Source: Scedosporium boydii (lineage: Eukaryota; Ascomycota; Sordariomycetes; Microascales; Microascaceae). Taken from it: DNA of 64,000 nt. Location: contig NJFT01000140.1 in assembly GCA_002221725.1 (NCBI GenBank), forward strand, positions 43,071 through 107,070, in the 5' to 3' direction. A program made the translations under genes and the position numbers. The notes beneath the pieces were generated by a model. The model made no database searches and was not told the origin of the DNA. It was given only the letters and a program-made list of their open reading frames with translations. This document shows, piece by piece, positions 1 through 10,857 of this stretch. How positions within the stretch are numbered: the stretch's first letter is position 1; the number at the start of each line of letters is the position of its first letter.

Positions 1-419
1 AAGACCAGGTGTTAAACTCAAGGTGGAATGATATCTTCGTGAGCTCTATTGTGGACAGACATGCCACAGGCGACAAATCACGGAAGAAGATTGGTCTACA
101 CTGTAGGAAGAGTCCCTATCCGACAGGGCAAATGCATCCTTTGTTAAAGTCACCTTCCGAGTCCCAAAACCCTCACATGCGTCATATTGGCTTGCCTTCA
201 ACAGTGTGTAGCTGTCACACTGCATCGCTATCAAGTATCATGATACCTTTACTGAGTAATGGTAAAGAAGCGCCTACAAATGCTAACATTGCTCTACGTC
301 GAACCCGTTACGCAGCGCAGCGTCAGGGCGAGATTGAAGATGCAGGAGTCACGAATTGGCGAGCCATGATCCTAGAACCAGACGGGTTTTCTCGGCACAG
401 GTGACCGGATTCGTACCAT

Positions 420-786
420 GGTGGAAAGGCTCTAGCCAGGTTTCGAGAATGGGATCTGCGCTGTGGGAATTTGGAGATGCTGCCAAAGAGGTTCGGATAC
501 CGCCTATGCTCACCTTCCACGGCCGAAAGGATGCCCATGTGCCTGTGCCTCAGGCATTACGGTTTCGGAGAGCGTTAGGGGAACCGGGCTACCATTCGAA
601 TTTGTTGCATACCCTGGAGAAGGCCACCGGCTAGAAGAGAGGAGCCGTGTTGAGGATTTGGTGAGAGGAATGCTTTCCATGGTCTTAAAGCCCGTTGGCC
701 TTGATGAGGAGGAGAACATAGGGATCTTAATAAGGGAACCGGGAAGGCCGTCTCTTCCCACACTCCTATGGCAGAGGGTCTCTTGA
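420..786 (+). pseudogene. Relic of an alpha/beta hydrolase (S9 peptidase-like) C-terminus
   Basis: Two overlapping reading frames together look like the C-terminal end of a prolyl-oligopeptidase/acylaminoacyl-peptidase type hydrolase. The first frame (to about 585) carries PPMLTFHGRKDAHVPVPQA, the usual strand with the catalytic Asp (H-G-x-x-D). The second frame (from about 588) carries PFEFVAYPGEGHRLEE, the loop with the catalytic His. The change of frame near 580-590 is what a one-base indel would give. I see no start, nucleophile Ser motif or N-terminal domain upstream, so this is a truncated, frameshifted remnant and not a gene. The family call rests on motif order only. Confidence 0.5.
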
Positions 787-790
787 CACC

Positions 791-1449
791 CAAGGGTTGA
801 GAGAGTGAAGGGAGGGACTAACCATTCGTTGAATCCGTCATCAAATCTACTCTCACTCACACCATACTTCCTCCCTTTCTCTTCACTTTCGATGGTACTT
901 GCCTCGGTTCTCAACCATTTCTCCATAACGTCTGCCGTGAATCTGACTGAGTGAGCGCGGAGTTGCGGACTCACTGGCCTTGGTAGTTAGGGCTTTTCTT
1001 AATAGTACATATGTACTTCAACTTTTCTTACTACCCTCTCATAATAATAATTTTATTTGATTCGCACGAATAAGCCACTTTCGAGCCGCTCGTCTTTCGT
1101 CAATCTCATCCCGTAAACTCCCGCCTAGTGTAAACATCTCCTCGCTATGGGAGAAATGTACATCAGCGGCTCCCTCTCTGCATCGACAGAATGATGAGCC
1201 CGGGCTCATTTCTACCTATTCGGCGGTAGCTTAGCTGTTCGGCGTCTTCGTAGCCGATGACGTGAGACAAGCAGTGTTGGTCTTGATGGACGCCTTTCTA
1301 TTTTAACTAAGATCTAAAACTCGTACACAGGGAAAGTGAAAAATATACATCTTATGGCAGTTAAACACTGTATCAATTAGTCTAAAGGCCTCCAAAGGTT
1401 CCCTGGCCCGCTCTCCCACTACACCGAAGGGTCTCACCCTCCCCTGTAG
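791..1449. other. Intergenic, no gene seen
   Basis: About 660 bases without a convincing ORF. It includes a short AT-rich stretch near 1000-1060 and lies downstream of the minus-strand DUF7735 gene. I see no RNA gene or repeat. Confidence 0.5.
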
Positions 1450-2115
1450 TCACACGGCGGTCAGGCCGGTGGCAGCAACTAGGGCCATAGCCAAGATCCA
1501 CACCTCGACATGGCCAGCTCGACGAGCAAGCCCCGTCGCATCCGCCGTCGTCTTCTGCGGCCCTGGCGTGCCTGAGTCGGTGGCGGTGGCGGTGGCGGTA
1601 GGCGATGTGCCGGACCCCCCATTAGCATGGCACTGGGCATGTGCTAGACCCACGTCTAACCATGCAGCGTTACCCCTATTGTCTGTCATGGCCTTGTACC
1701 ATCCGTGAGGGCAGTCGGTGACGAGGTCGGCAATGGTTGAGCTTCGTTCAGTCCACCACGAGAAGACGTCCCCGGCGTAAGAGGAGTACTCCGGGAGCAG
1801 TTCGGGCGCTATGGTTGTCGTGACATCACACCAGCGAGAGTGCACAGGCCGGGGGCAGTCCAGCATGGCGAGGCCGGTGACCGTGCACGTCTCTTCGAAG
1901 AGCACTTCGCCGAAGCCGAGAATGGCGTCCTCCAAAGCCCCTGTGGGCACGGGCGGAGCGAAGTATTGGGCCAGGCTCTCCGTTACACACTGCCAGGCAT
2001 CGATGGGGCCCGTTGGTGTTTCGGTAGGGAAGAGGGTATCGGTGTTGATGGATAAGTCAATGGCGAGCGCGGGTATGGCGACCCCAAAGAGGGCAAAAAG
2101 CTTGATGCCTCTCAT
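1450..2115 (-). CDS. Secreted, GPI-anchor-like DUF7735 protein
   Basis: A 221-aa fungal secreted protein of unknown function. The start at 2115 is chosen because it opens with a signal peptide (MRGIKLFALFGVAIPALA). The same frame runs open further upstream, but that part is low-complexity and not family-like. The core has the spaced cysteines and tryptophans of DUF7735 proteins (WQCVTESLAQYF, CTVTGLAMLDCP, WCDVTTTI, DVFSWWTE, DCPHGWYKAM, AHAQC). A Thr/Ala/Ser-rich linker encoded by a GGT/GGC microsatellite follows near 1576-1600, then a C-terminal hydrophobic tail (VWILAMALVAATGLTAV) preceded by small residues, as in GPI-anchored cell-wall proteins. Intronless. Probable location: plasma membrane or wall. 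Biochemical role unknown. Confidence 0.75.
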   Translation of the reverse strand: MRGIKLFALFGVAIPALAIDLSINTDTLFPTETPTGPIDAWQCVTESLAQYFAPPVPTGALEDAILGFGEVLFEETCTVTGLAMLDCPRPVHSRWCDVTTTIAPELLPEYSSYAGDVFSWWTERSSTIADLVTDCPHGWYKAMTDNRGNAAWLDVGLAHAQCHANGGSGTSPTATATATDSGTPGPQKTTADATGLARRAGHVEVWILAMALVAATGLTAV

Positions 2116-2702
2116 GCTGCACGGGGTAGCATACGACGAGAGTAGAGAGACTAATAGAGAGAGATAGATAGAGGGAGAGGGAGAAGGCGTGTGAGAGTGA
2201 GAGCCGGTGTGTTCGTGTTTCCCAGGGAAAGGCAAAGGTGGGATGGCTAGTGGATGACTGGGCGGGAAGTTAACGGTCTCGGCCTCACTGATGAGAGGAG
2301 ATGTCGCTTGAAATTCGCGTGAAGAGGAGGGTGGGAAATGAAGTCCCCACCCTTGCACGGTTGCACCAACCTGCATCTTATCCACCGGGCATGCTTGGCG
2401 CTCCTCTAATTTTGCCAAATTCTCTCCTTTAAAATTTCAGCAATCTCCCCAGGCCCCATGGACAATTGGGTCTCGAGAAAATCGTCTAGGCTTGATTGGT
2501 TGGTCGACACCGCCTCTATTTCGATTTTCGAGCCCAACGACGCCGGGAGTGGTAGGACGAAGAGTGCGAAGTTCAACTCTCAACCAACTCCTCTTTTCTA
2601 CCAAGATCACTTCTCGCCCGACACTAGATTCCAACTTTTGATATACATAATAACATCTCATTTCCACCCACCCTGTCCTCGCACGGAAGGACTACTTCGG
2701 GG

Positions 2703-3527
2703 ATGCCTTACCTTTGTGACATTAGCTACTCTCAAGACGCGTGCGTCGCTGCCGTGCGCGATTATTATCATTTCTTGGCCCAGCTTTACCTCGATGAATC
2801 ATTCATCCTTGAACCCCCAGCTACAGGTTGGCCTTTCGACCCCGACAGCCTCCAAGAACTAGAAAAGTCAGACGAAGTCATCTCGCTACTCCGCCACCTG
2901 CCGTACATACGAGACGACAACGTCACGGAGGTCAACGCGGCCTCCAATTGTGTCTTTGCCGACTGGCAGAGCTGGGCAAGGCTTATCCGCGAAGGCCACA
3001 GCAGCGGCCAGGATGCGAGGCTCATGACGGAGAAATCCGACCTGTTCGAGATTCTCCCGCCCCATGTCGTCAGTCTGACGGATGGCAACGTGTATAACCC
3101 CATCTTCCTCCTCGACACCGAACTGGGTATCGTGCTGTGGCACCAGTGCCCGACCGAGCTCTGGCTAGAGTCCCCTTGGGAACCCATCCAGGACGACCCC
3201 TGGGAATACACAGGCGACGACGACGAGCAAGCGCAGTGGCGCGCGGATTCGACAGCGTGGGCCATTAGCGACTTCTTCGAGGTACTAAAACACCAGTTCC
3301 GCACCATGTACATGGTGCCTTTGGGCCGCCGCAGCGTACGCAGCGTCGACACACTCTTTTCCCGTCCATCAGGGAAGGACAGCATTCCCGTGGTGCAGAA
3401 GATTCTGCGCGAGCATGGCTGGCCTGACATGGAACGGTATCGGAAAGAGGAATGCCTTGTTGCAATCCATGAAGCCCTAGAAAAGCAGTTCCCGGGCATG
3501 GAAGAGTCGGACTTCTATGAGTCATAA
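2703..3527 (+). CDS. Conserved fungal protein of unknown function
   Basis: A 274-aa intronless acidic ORF starting MPYLCDISYSQDACVAAVRDYY. It has a well-mixed composition typical of a real soluble globular protein, with repeated aromatic and Asp/Glu patches (WLESPWEPIQDDPWEY) and no signal peptide or membrane segment. I recognise the style of a Sordariomycete conserved hypothetical protein but no named domain. The N-terminal part (helical, then LPPHVVSLTDGNVYNPIFLLDTE) suggests a compact single domain. The frame is uninterrupted and the antisense ORF over it is a shadow. Function not assigned. Confidence 0.65.
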   Translation: MPYLCDISYSQDACVAAVRDYYHFLAQLYLDESFILEPPATGWPFDPDSLQELEKSDEVISLLRHLPYIRDDNVTEVNAASNCVFADWQSWARLIREGHSSGQDARLMTEKSDLFEILPPHVVSLTDGNVYNPIFLLDTELGIVLWHQCPTELWLESPWEPIQDDPWEYTGDDDEQAQWRADSTAWAISDFFEVLKHQFRTMYMVPLGRRSVRSVDTLFSRPSGKDSIPVVQKILREHGWPDMERYRKEECLVAIHEALEKQFPGMEESDFYES

Positions 3528-4446
3528 TGCTGGCTTGAATGCCTTCAGGCTTGCGGCTCGTTCAGAATGGTGTGGCAAGAGAGGGGTCAGGCCTCTTTAG
3601 CACGGCCCGGGTCAGGGAAATTAGATGAACGATGACTACCCAGGGTGGTGGCCAAGCTCGGTCACGAAAGACAAAGGACTCATGTCTTCGAAGGAGATGA
3701 GCGTGTGTTTTTCTGTCCATTGATACGGGATGGGATTGCCTCCACACAGGGCCACGGAAGAGGCCGAGTGGGGCTCGGGGCCGACATCCAGGAAGCCGAC
3801 GTCTATAATAAACGGCAATGCTCACCAAGGGCCCTCGCTGAGCTAGGAGAATCTCATTCTAGGAAAGAGTAGACTGGTGATGGGGGCTAGTGTAGAAAGA
3901 CTAAAAGGAAGATAATAGGAGACATTCAGTAGAGACCTTTCGGGGCTAGGCAAGCCATGGAAACAGTATAGTGAGGTTGGGCATGATAGGGGGAAAGAGG
4001 ATCTCTACAAATAAAGCCCATAGAGGGCTACTAGAGGACTAAAGCAGGGTATACGAGGGCTCAAGGGGCTTTCTAGAAGGAAATAGGAAGAGAGGAATTG
4101 ATGATTAGCGTTTCATCTTACCTGCCCTCGACCTGTACTTGTCCTATCATTCCCCCTAGCTCTGTGTCACGTCCACCTTTACAAGAATTAAATGCAGGAT
4201 TCGAATGTGATGGATTGAACCAAGATCAGATATTGAAGTTTGGGGTTCAGGTGATACTTGTGCCTTTTCTTGCTTTAATTATCCGAGGTTCTATCAGTTC
4301 ACGCTATTTCCACAACTTCGACTCTAGTCCCATAATCCAGGATCTCATCCATCGTGGCATCACGTCGATTATTAAAGCCATCGTTTAATCCATCGTTGAA
4401 TTAAGCTTGTTTCTGCGTCGTATTCCCACCCTCCACCCTGATAGTC
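3528..4446. other. Intergenic, purine-biased, no gene seen
   Basis: About 920 bases. Between roughly 3865 and 4095 the plus strand is strikingly rich in A and G (repeated AGGA, GAAAG, TAGAGG words), unlike its surroundings. ORFs here lack protein-like composition. I cannot identify a transposon, RNA gene or promoter element. Confidence 0.4.
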
Positions 4447-5111
4447 ATGGCAGCTACGAAGGCGGCGCCTCTCGTGTGGATCAATGGCTTCCCCGGCTCT
4501 GGAAAGCTCACCGTGGCCACGGCGATAGCGATGTTACACGAAGGAGTAATTGTTTTAGACAACCACAAGCTGATCGACCCCGCCGAGGCAAGATTTTCGC
4601 GAACTCATCCCAATTACTAACGTGAGCGTCAGTCGTACCGCAAAGAGGTACTGGACGAATACGTGTGCGGTGCGACGATGCTCTCACGACTGGTCATTTT
4701 CACAGGTAAAGCACTCCTTTTATCCAATGGGATGTAGGTAGAACCAAGGCTTATTAGGACCAAGACTTTCAATCAAACAATGACCTAGGCCGGGATGTGG
4801 CCACAGAGTACAAAGACGCGGCCAGTAGAGCTGGTCGGCCATTTGTCCCTATATACCTGAGTTGCGATCTCGGCACGAACCTTGAACGCGTCGCCAGCCT
4901 CGACCGACACAACAGTGGGACGAAAAAGCTGACGGATGTCCAAGCGCTTGGCGACTTGCGCCCAAGGTGCGAGTTGTTCCGCTTCGACGACTGCCCCGGC
5001 CTGACGGTCGATTCAACCAACGCGCCACCTGTGGAGACAGCTACAGAAATACTAACATTCCTTCAGAACGACCACAGCTTTTTGGGATCTGGGCAACAAA
5101 ATACGCCTTAG
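4447..5111 (+). pseudogene. P-loop kinase-like pseudogene with in-frame stop
   Basis: Exons 4447-4705 and 4765-5111 (59-nt intron, phase 1) encode an AAA_33-type small-molecule kinase-like P-loop protein: Walker A WINGFPGSGKLTVA near residues 11-24, then VLDNHKLIDP, then after the intron FTDFQSNNDLGRDVA and a C-terminal domain ending TATEILTFLQ. Codon 58 is TAA (4618-4620) inside HPNY-stop-RERQSYRKEV, a region that continues in frame as coding-like sequence. Related proteins usually carry a polar residue such as Gln there (from family memory), so a CAA-to-TAA change (C to T at CpA) is the simple explanation. No alternative intron removes the stop without losing conserved residues. The remaining frame would give about 200 aa. 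Confidence 0.65.
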
Positions 5112-5912
5112 GTCAATGGTTTAGCGTCTAGTCTACAAAGCCTCTCCTGCCCTTACGGTCGCCGTACTCCTTGCGTGACCCGTCGGAAGCCCTGAGCACT
5201 ACGCCGCCTGTTCTAGCAATCTAGCTGCGAGCATGACAGCCAACCCGTCAACAACTTTACGACAAAGGTGATCAAAGGCACCTCCGTACTATGACGACAA
5301 TGATTCTATCTTTTCCCATCCGTCTATCGAAATTCCTCCTACCAATCGAGCAATTCCCAATTTCGGCCAACGAAATTCCAGGACCAGAAATATCCTTCCA
5401 GCTGTTTGAAGACTCGACTCTTTTATTTATTTTATTTCATTTTAACGGGTTCGTCGGCTAGCTAGAAGAGACCACGTCCAACGAGAGACATTATATAAAA
5501 TCACTCGATACAGGATAGACGTTTACCGGAACAAACATTGTCGAGTAGAAAAAATTTCCTGGTAAAGAACGAACGAACGATGCTGAGTTTAGTTCGAGGT
5601 TTGGCAGCTCTGGGCCGGTGGCAGCGCCAAGTGGATGGCCAACAGAATTAGATTCGAGATTTGACTGATGAATTGAACTAAGATCTGTGCAAGTACCATG
5701 TAATGGAGCCGCAAATATGGATAATTGTGGGACATATAGAACATCGATGGTATTGAAAATGTACGAGAATCCTCCCTATATCAGCCCCAATTCCCAAAAT
5801 TCTGCCTGGTCTCCTGGGGCCCAATGGAGCTTTCGACAGGACCAACCCCCCAGTGTTAAAAGGGTCTATCCCCAAGTTTAGGATTCGGGAGATATCTCAG
5901 GGTTTCAGTAGT
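5112..5912. other. Intergenic between kinase pseudogene and PhzF gene
   Basis: About 800 bases containing an AT-rich stretch (TTTATTTATTTTATTTC near 5420-5442) and a TATATAAAA-like string near 5494-5502. Both flanking genes end here (convergent), so these are unlikely to be promoters. No gene seen. Confidence 0.4.
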
Positions 5913-6905
5913 CTAAAAAGCAGTTTCAGCACTTGGGACAACAATCTTTCCGCTCGCGACTTCCGCCCCTCCCCCAACAATATCCGTGTCCAGTCTTCCC
6001 TCTTCCTCGGCGGATTTAGATATATCGACCCTAATTACACACTTCCTTCCGGCCTTCAGCCCCTGGCGAACGAAAATCCTGGACTTGCCTCCCTCAAACT
6101 TGAGATGACCGTGTCTCGCCAGATACGCGCCAAAGGGCCCCGCAGCACTGCCAGTTGCCGGATCCTCCCCTGCCATTCCGGGGTTAAAGAATCGTGCCTG
6201 GTAGGTGTTTTTATTAGAGGCCTCGGGGTCCGGGGTCACGAAATAGATGCCGTGAGCAGTATCGTCTACGGCGCGAAGTTGCTTGAGGAGAAGATCCCGT
6301 GGCACTTGGATGCTGTCAAGTACAGCAGCTGAGGAGAGAGGCAGGATGAGATGTCGCGTCGTGGATGTCGACACGATCTGAGGTCTCAGCGCTGGCCCTT
6401 CGGTACGAAAACCAATATCAGCGTCGGTAAAGCCGAAGCTCGCAGCAAGTGCTGGCACGTCTGGGTGGTAGGCGTGGGTCCCAGGAGGAGCCTGTCGGAG
6501 GGAAATGGAAATTTCGCCGTCCTTGGTCCTCAAAACTCTCACTGGGGAAACAACGCCTCCTAGTTCCTGATGAAACACAAAGGTCTCAACGTCCTGATCG
6601 ACCGATTGGGGTTTTGAAAACTCGAGGAGACCAGCATTCGCCAGATACCACCAAGCGCCTAGAATGTTGTGTCCGGATCCAAAGACTTCCCTGCCGTCAG
6701 GGAGGAAAGAACGGAATCGGTAATCTGCGCTGGGGACGGTGCTAGGGAGGAAAAATGTAGTTTCGGAGAGGTTAAATTGTCTGGTTATGAGTTGCATCTG
6801 GGTGGTGGTAAGGTTGTCAGCCAGGGCATTTACCACTGCGAGAGGGTTTCCCGTGTAGGCTTCGGTCGAAAATACATCGACAATGGCGAACTCGATTGAA
6901 GACAT
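5913..6905 (-). CDS. PhzF-family isomerase/epimerase-like protein
   Basis: A complete 330-aa PhzF-like protein, the usual length for the family. This fold carries out isomerisation or proton transfer on small hydrophobic or amino-acid-like substrates without cofactors. The first half has VDVFSTEAYTGNPLAVV and the catalytic Glu in NLSETTFF (E48), followed by GSGHNILGAWW with the second conserved residue (H79). The second half carries the signature GEDPATGSAAGPF (residues 246-258, D248). Starts MSSIEFAIVDVF at 6905, with no intron. Its nearest neighbours are a pseudogene and the permease 1.1 kb away, and the shared 11-bp element of the metabolic locus is not seen near it. The substrate cannot be told from sequence. 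Confidence 0.9.
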   Translation of the reverse strand: MSSIEFAIVDVFSTEAYTGNPLAVVNALADNLTTTQMQLITRQFNLSETTFFLPSTVPSADYRFRSFLPDGREVFGSGHNILGAWWYLANAGLLEFSKPQSVDQDVETFVFHQELGGVVSPVRVLRTKDGEISISLRQAPPGTHAYHPDVPALAASFGFTDADIGFRTEGPALRPQIVSTSTTRHLILPLSSAAVLDSIQVPRDLLLKQLRAVDDTAHGIYFVTPDPEASNKNTYQARFFNPGMAGEDPATGSAAGPFGAYLARHGHLKFEGGKSRIFVRQGLKAGRKCVIRVDISKSAEEEGRLDTDIVGGGAEVASGKIVVPSAETAF

Positions 6906-8048
6906 GGTTATGGTATTAATGAAGAGATGGAAAGATGGTGAGATGGAAGATCACGAATGAGTCACGAGTGAGCTCGACAGTCAAAGAGTGCAGTATCGGG
7001 CCTGAGTGTCTTATTGCAACTTTTTTGTTTTCCCTTCTTTTCTTTGCGGTCTGGGGATAATAGCGAACTCCTTTGCCCTTATATTGAAAATCCTGGGCAA
7101 GATACAAAGTAAGACGGCCTAGATATCGTCAAGGTGCGGGCCGTTTGTAGCGCCGAGCACGCGATTTGGCTATACAACGCTAATATCGAAACGAGTCAAC
7201 GACCGCTGGTAACCGGGTAAGACTTCACGCTGCGATATCTGTAGATTTGTCAGATTGGATGACAAATTCAGACCCCATCATAATCTTAGATCATCATCAT
7301 CGCTGAACTCTCCAAATAGAATATTCAGCGATGAGGAACTACTACTGATACCTTCGTATTTCCCCAGCACTTGCCAAAATTGCCCGCGTCCTTGAAACGC
7401 ACTTGGTGTGGTTGGTGACTCACCATGCATTTCTTATGACTCGATATGCTCGATACGCCCTCCTCCACTTTCTTGTCCTACTGACCCGGTTGGGACGTGG
7501 CTGGCTAGGTCGGTCGGGCAAATTTTTCAACAAGGATGATGGTATGCTCGCATGTTCGATGGCCGACACTCCTGGCAGGACAGGCGATCGTGGAACTGTT
7601 GGAGATGGGTGCGTTATAGCTTATCGGGAGACTCTGGCCGTATCTCGATCTTAGGTTGATGGGTAGAGGATCAAATAAAGATTCTATATATTGTATTAGA
7701 ACGCTTCACCCACCTATCCCGAGGGGTTCCCTTGGTTTTGGGCCGTATGCGCGCAGGCGGAATTTCTAGGGGGTTGCCCGATGCCGGGTGCTCTGCGGTT
7801 TCGTCCCTAATACTCACGTACCGAGGCAAGAGAAGTACAGGGTACAGGAAACTATCCTCGGTCAATTTTGAATAGTGGACGAGAGCTGGGTTCCTCTTCT
7901 TTGAGCGTCGGGCGGCGTACACAAGTGCCTTGGATCCGACGTCCTGCGCCGTCCAACATCAAATCATTTGAGTAACTCTGGAGTCTTTAAAAGTAATCAT
8001 TTGTGAGATGCAAGGTTCCTTGTAACACTTCTGGTTGCGTAGCAGCGT
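6906..8048. other. Intergenic, 1.1 kb, no gene seen
   Basis: This contains the minus-strand promoter of the PhzF gene (pyrimidine-rich on that strand just upstream of 6905) and the 3' side of the permease gene. ORFs 7403-7654 and 7671-7922 lack protein-like features. No RNA gene recognised. Confidence 0.4.
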
Positions 8049-9764
8049 TTAAATAGTCCTCTTCCCAGCCTCAAGCCCGCCAGTTGTCGAATCGTGAAAA
8101 CCCTCAATGTAAAGGCCATGTAGCAAGCGGTACGACTTTCTATAGAACATCCAATTGACCATCACCAAAGCCAACAATCCTAGCGCACATGGCGCCGCCC
8201 AGTTCATGTTGTCGGCAGTTACCGGCCGATACATGGGAAATGAAAGGAAAACAGAGACCGTGACGATCCAAGCTAGGGAAAATAGGTTCACAGCTAACCC
8301 AAAACGTCCGAGGTTCAAACTCCTGTTGGCCGGCAGTATGGAACGACCTTTCAAAAGTAGTAGGACAATTGGCATAGAATATGCGATGGACATCAGGATG
8401 ACTGCTGATCCGAGGATGCCATTGAGGACGGTGTGAGGCCCGAGGATTAGGAGGACGACGACGGCGCTCAGAACACCTGTTAGACCAACGGCGTTGGCAG
8501 GTACCCTCAGATTATTAACTTGGGAGATCCAACTCGAGAAGGGTAAGGCGCCTGTTTTAGCGAAGGACCAAAAAAGCCGGCTAGTTGGGAAGATTATACA
8601 GGTCGTCGCGAGGACATTTGTTAGGAAGTAACAAGCCATAACTACCACCACGAAACCAACGGATGGCCAGGCATCCCAGCAGAGTTGGGCGATAGGCAAC
8701 CCGGCCAGGGGTTCGAGAATTCTTTCCGGGTGTACGAGGCAAAACAAGAGAGCCAGGACCATGACGAGAACAGCAACCGCATTGAGGAGGTTTGTGTAGA
8801 TTATGACCTGAGGCGCCTGTTTTTCAGGCCGCGGAAGTTCTTCAGCGAGGTGCGCTGCGCCATCAAACATGCCGACAACTGAAATTCCTGGAAGCAGAGC
8901 CAGCATGAAGACTAAGCCGTTTGAACTCCAGCCCGTATTGTTGACAACGTCGATGAAGACAGTGGATGGAGAAGCCTTTGGGTGCGTTTTGACAAGCAAG
9001 GTAACAAAGAGGAAGATCGTAAAGGCATTAACAAATGCAATCGTGAATTTGGTTACTGAAGGGAGGAGTCGAATTCCACATGTATTGAACATAGCGGCGG
9101 GCACAAGGGCGGCTATACCGGCTAGATATGTATGCCACAGTTGAGGGGTATAATTCGGTGTTGCGACAGAACCTATGGCGGTTGCAAAGATACCCGTGTA
9201 TGCGAGAGTCGCCGACAAGACAAAGAGCCACCCAAGACAGACGGACATTCCATTGAAATAGCTCAAAAATCTCTGGTAGCGGCGTGGGGAAAGGATAAGG
9301 ACCCAATAGACGGTACCTGACGAGAAAACATGAAGTAAGTATTCGTGAATAGGGGCCGGGGGAAGTCAAACAGGAAAAAGAACAGATGAGAAACGCGATT
9401 GATTGCGAGAGAGGGGAACTCGAAAGAGTTAATTTGCTTTTGAAATCATACCTGCGGTGTGAGGAAAGGCAGAGGCCAGCTCAGCAATGCTGAAGGCGAC
9501 GAGAAACTGGCCCGCCATGGCAACTATCATGCACCAAATGAAATACGGGCTGCCCCCTGCTCCAATAACCAGCTGGAGAAAGGATCCGATGGCAATTGGC
9601 GAGGCCGTGACAGAGTATTGGACGCCGATGGTGCTCCAAATGTTGAAGCGGCTGGAGTCTAGCTCGCCCTGATCAAGGGTGTTGATCTCGCGGTTAGTTT
9701 CATACTCTGTCACTGCCTGAAGCGAGCTGGACTCGTTGGAGGCTGCCTTGGGCTTGGAGCCCAT
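8049..9764 (-). CDS. Amino-acid/GABA-type permease (APC superfamily)
   Basis: Exons 9764-9452 and 9316-8049 (intron 9451-9317, 135 nt, phase 1) give 526 aa. The hydrophilic N-terminus runs MGSKPKAASNESS to about residue 45. About 12 hydrophobic segments follow, starting with FNIWSTIGVQYSVTASPIAIGSFL, the first APC helix with its substrate-binding turn. The join gives FPHTAGTVYWVLILSP, matching the fungal GABA/choline permease motif. Later landmarks are GMFDGAAHLAEELPRPEKQAP (conserved cytoplasmic loop), TSRLFWSFAKTGALPFS and VPANAVGL. It probably imports an amino acid, polyamine or other small amine across the plasma membrane. It is divergent from regulator 1, and the shared promoter holds two copies of the 11-bp element (10094, 10478), so it is likely part of the metabolic locus. 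Confidence 0.85.
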
Positions 9765-10093
9765 CGTTATGACTGGCCTATATGGAACAAATAAAAGAAG
9801 CTTTCTGGAAATAAGAACAGTGTATGGCTCGACTGAGGCCTGTTGATTCACCCTGTTTCGAGGGGGATCTTGCTCTCCTTTTAAAGACGAGCCCACACTG
9901 CGGCCACGCCCATCACCGTGAGGCGGCGTAATCATGAGGTGGCAATGTATGAGATTGCATGAGCCCGAAGGAGCCAAGGGCTGACCGAAGGTATGCTAAT
10001 CTAGGGAGCGGGTTGCAGCCCGGGGAATCCACGTTGCATACGTAGGATGGACTAGGGGGTGCAAAAAGACAACATCCAAAATGGAGAGGCGCT

Positions 10094-10104
10094 AATCTAA
10101 GCTC
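10094..10104 (+). promoter_or_regulatory. Shared 11-bp element, one mismatch (AATCTAAGCTC)
   Basis: It matches WATCTARGCGC except for one base. It lies 330 bp upstream of the permease start in the divergent promoter that also holds the exact copy at 10478. Confidence 0.45.
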
Positions 10105-10477
10105 TTTCACAGTAGTGCCGGATAGCGGAGGAGGTGAGGAAAGCTCAGATCGACGAAAATGTATCGATGTGTACGTGTCACATTCCCTACTACAAGCGAA
10201 GACATTGCTACTTGGGGATGCTAAAACCTGGGGAAAGACCCCACCAACCGGGCATGGTCGTATCCCCCGGCATTACATTCGCGCTAAGAGACAAAACCCC
10301 AACCTCTGCAGCTGGTCTAACCCAAGTTCTTTGGAACCGGGGTCTGAATCGAGGTATGCGCAGGGCCATAACTGGGTCTTATTGTTGACCACCTCAAGTT
10401 TCGCCCAGTAGCGCAAGGTTACCCCCGGATCCGAGAATGCGGGGAACTGGGACCCTGGTGCGGAGAGGTCTGGGCTT

Positions 10478-10488
10478 GCGCTTAGATT
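10478..10488 (-). promoter_or_regulatory. Shared 11-bp element (AATCTAAGCGC), exact
   Basis: Read on the minus strand this is AATCTAAGCGC. It lies 370 bp upstream of the regulator 1 start. The identity with the copy at 31102 extends to 17 bases (CTTATCAATCTAAGCGC). Confidence 0.7.
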
Positions 10489-10857
10489 GATAAGTTTATT
10501 GCTCAGAATGAGCCAATAAGGAGCGGTTTCGAAAATGGTAGCGTAACTGGCGGCTTGCTCAGGTGGAGTAATTACGCAGCTTGCCTCGGCACATCCGTTC
10601 CGTTTTTAGCCCCTTAATTCCTTATCATATCATGGTTTGAAACTGAAGAGATTGACCATCCATAGCTTCACCCCGAGACAACTGCACTACGGCGCTGTGA
10701 TGTGCGGTCGACCGTCATCAGACCAGCTAGTAGCTATGAGTCTATGACGATCAACTAGCCATTGACCCCCATCTTTGTTCTATCATTGTGCCGCGTATTG
10801 ATATGGCAGCTACTCCTTAATTTCGTTTATGCACCTTTATCTCAATGGCAAGTAGAC

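Larger units (their letters stand above)
9765..10857. promoter_or_regulatory. Divergent promoter: permease and regulator 1
   Basis: About 1.1 kb separates the two start codons. It carries an exact 11-bp element at 10478-10488 (reverse orientation) and a one-mismatch copy at 10094-10104. No protein-coding ORF is credible here. Confidence 0.6.

Noticed and set aside
1..404. 131-codon plus-strand ORF at the window start
   Set aside because: No family resemblance. It overlaps the hydrolase relic in another frame and looks like random sequence.
2786..3499. Long minus-strand ORF of 237 codons
   Set aside because: Antisense shadow of the conserved plus-strand gene 2703-3527. It is Ser/Arg-rich and without motifs.
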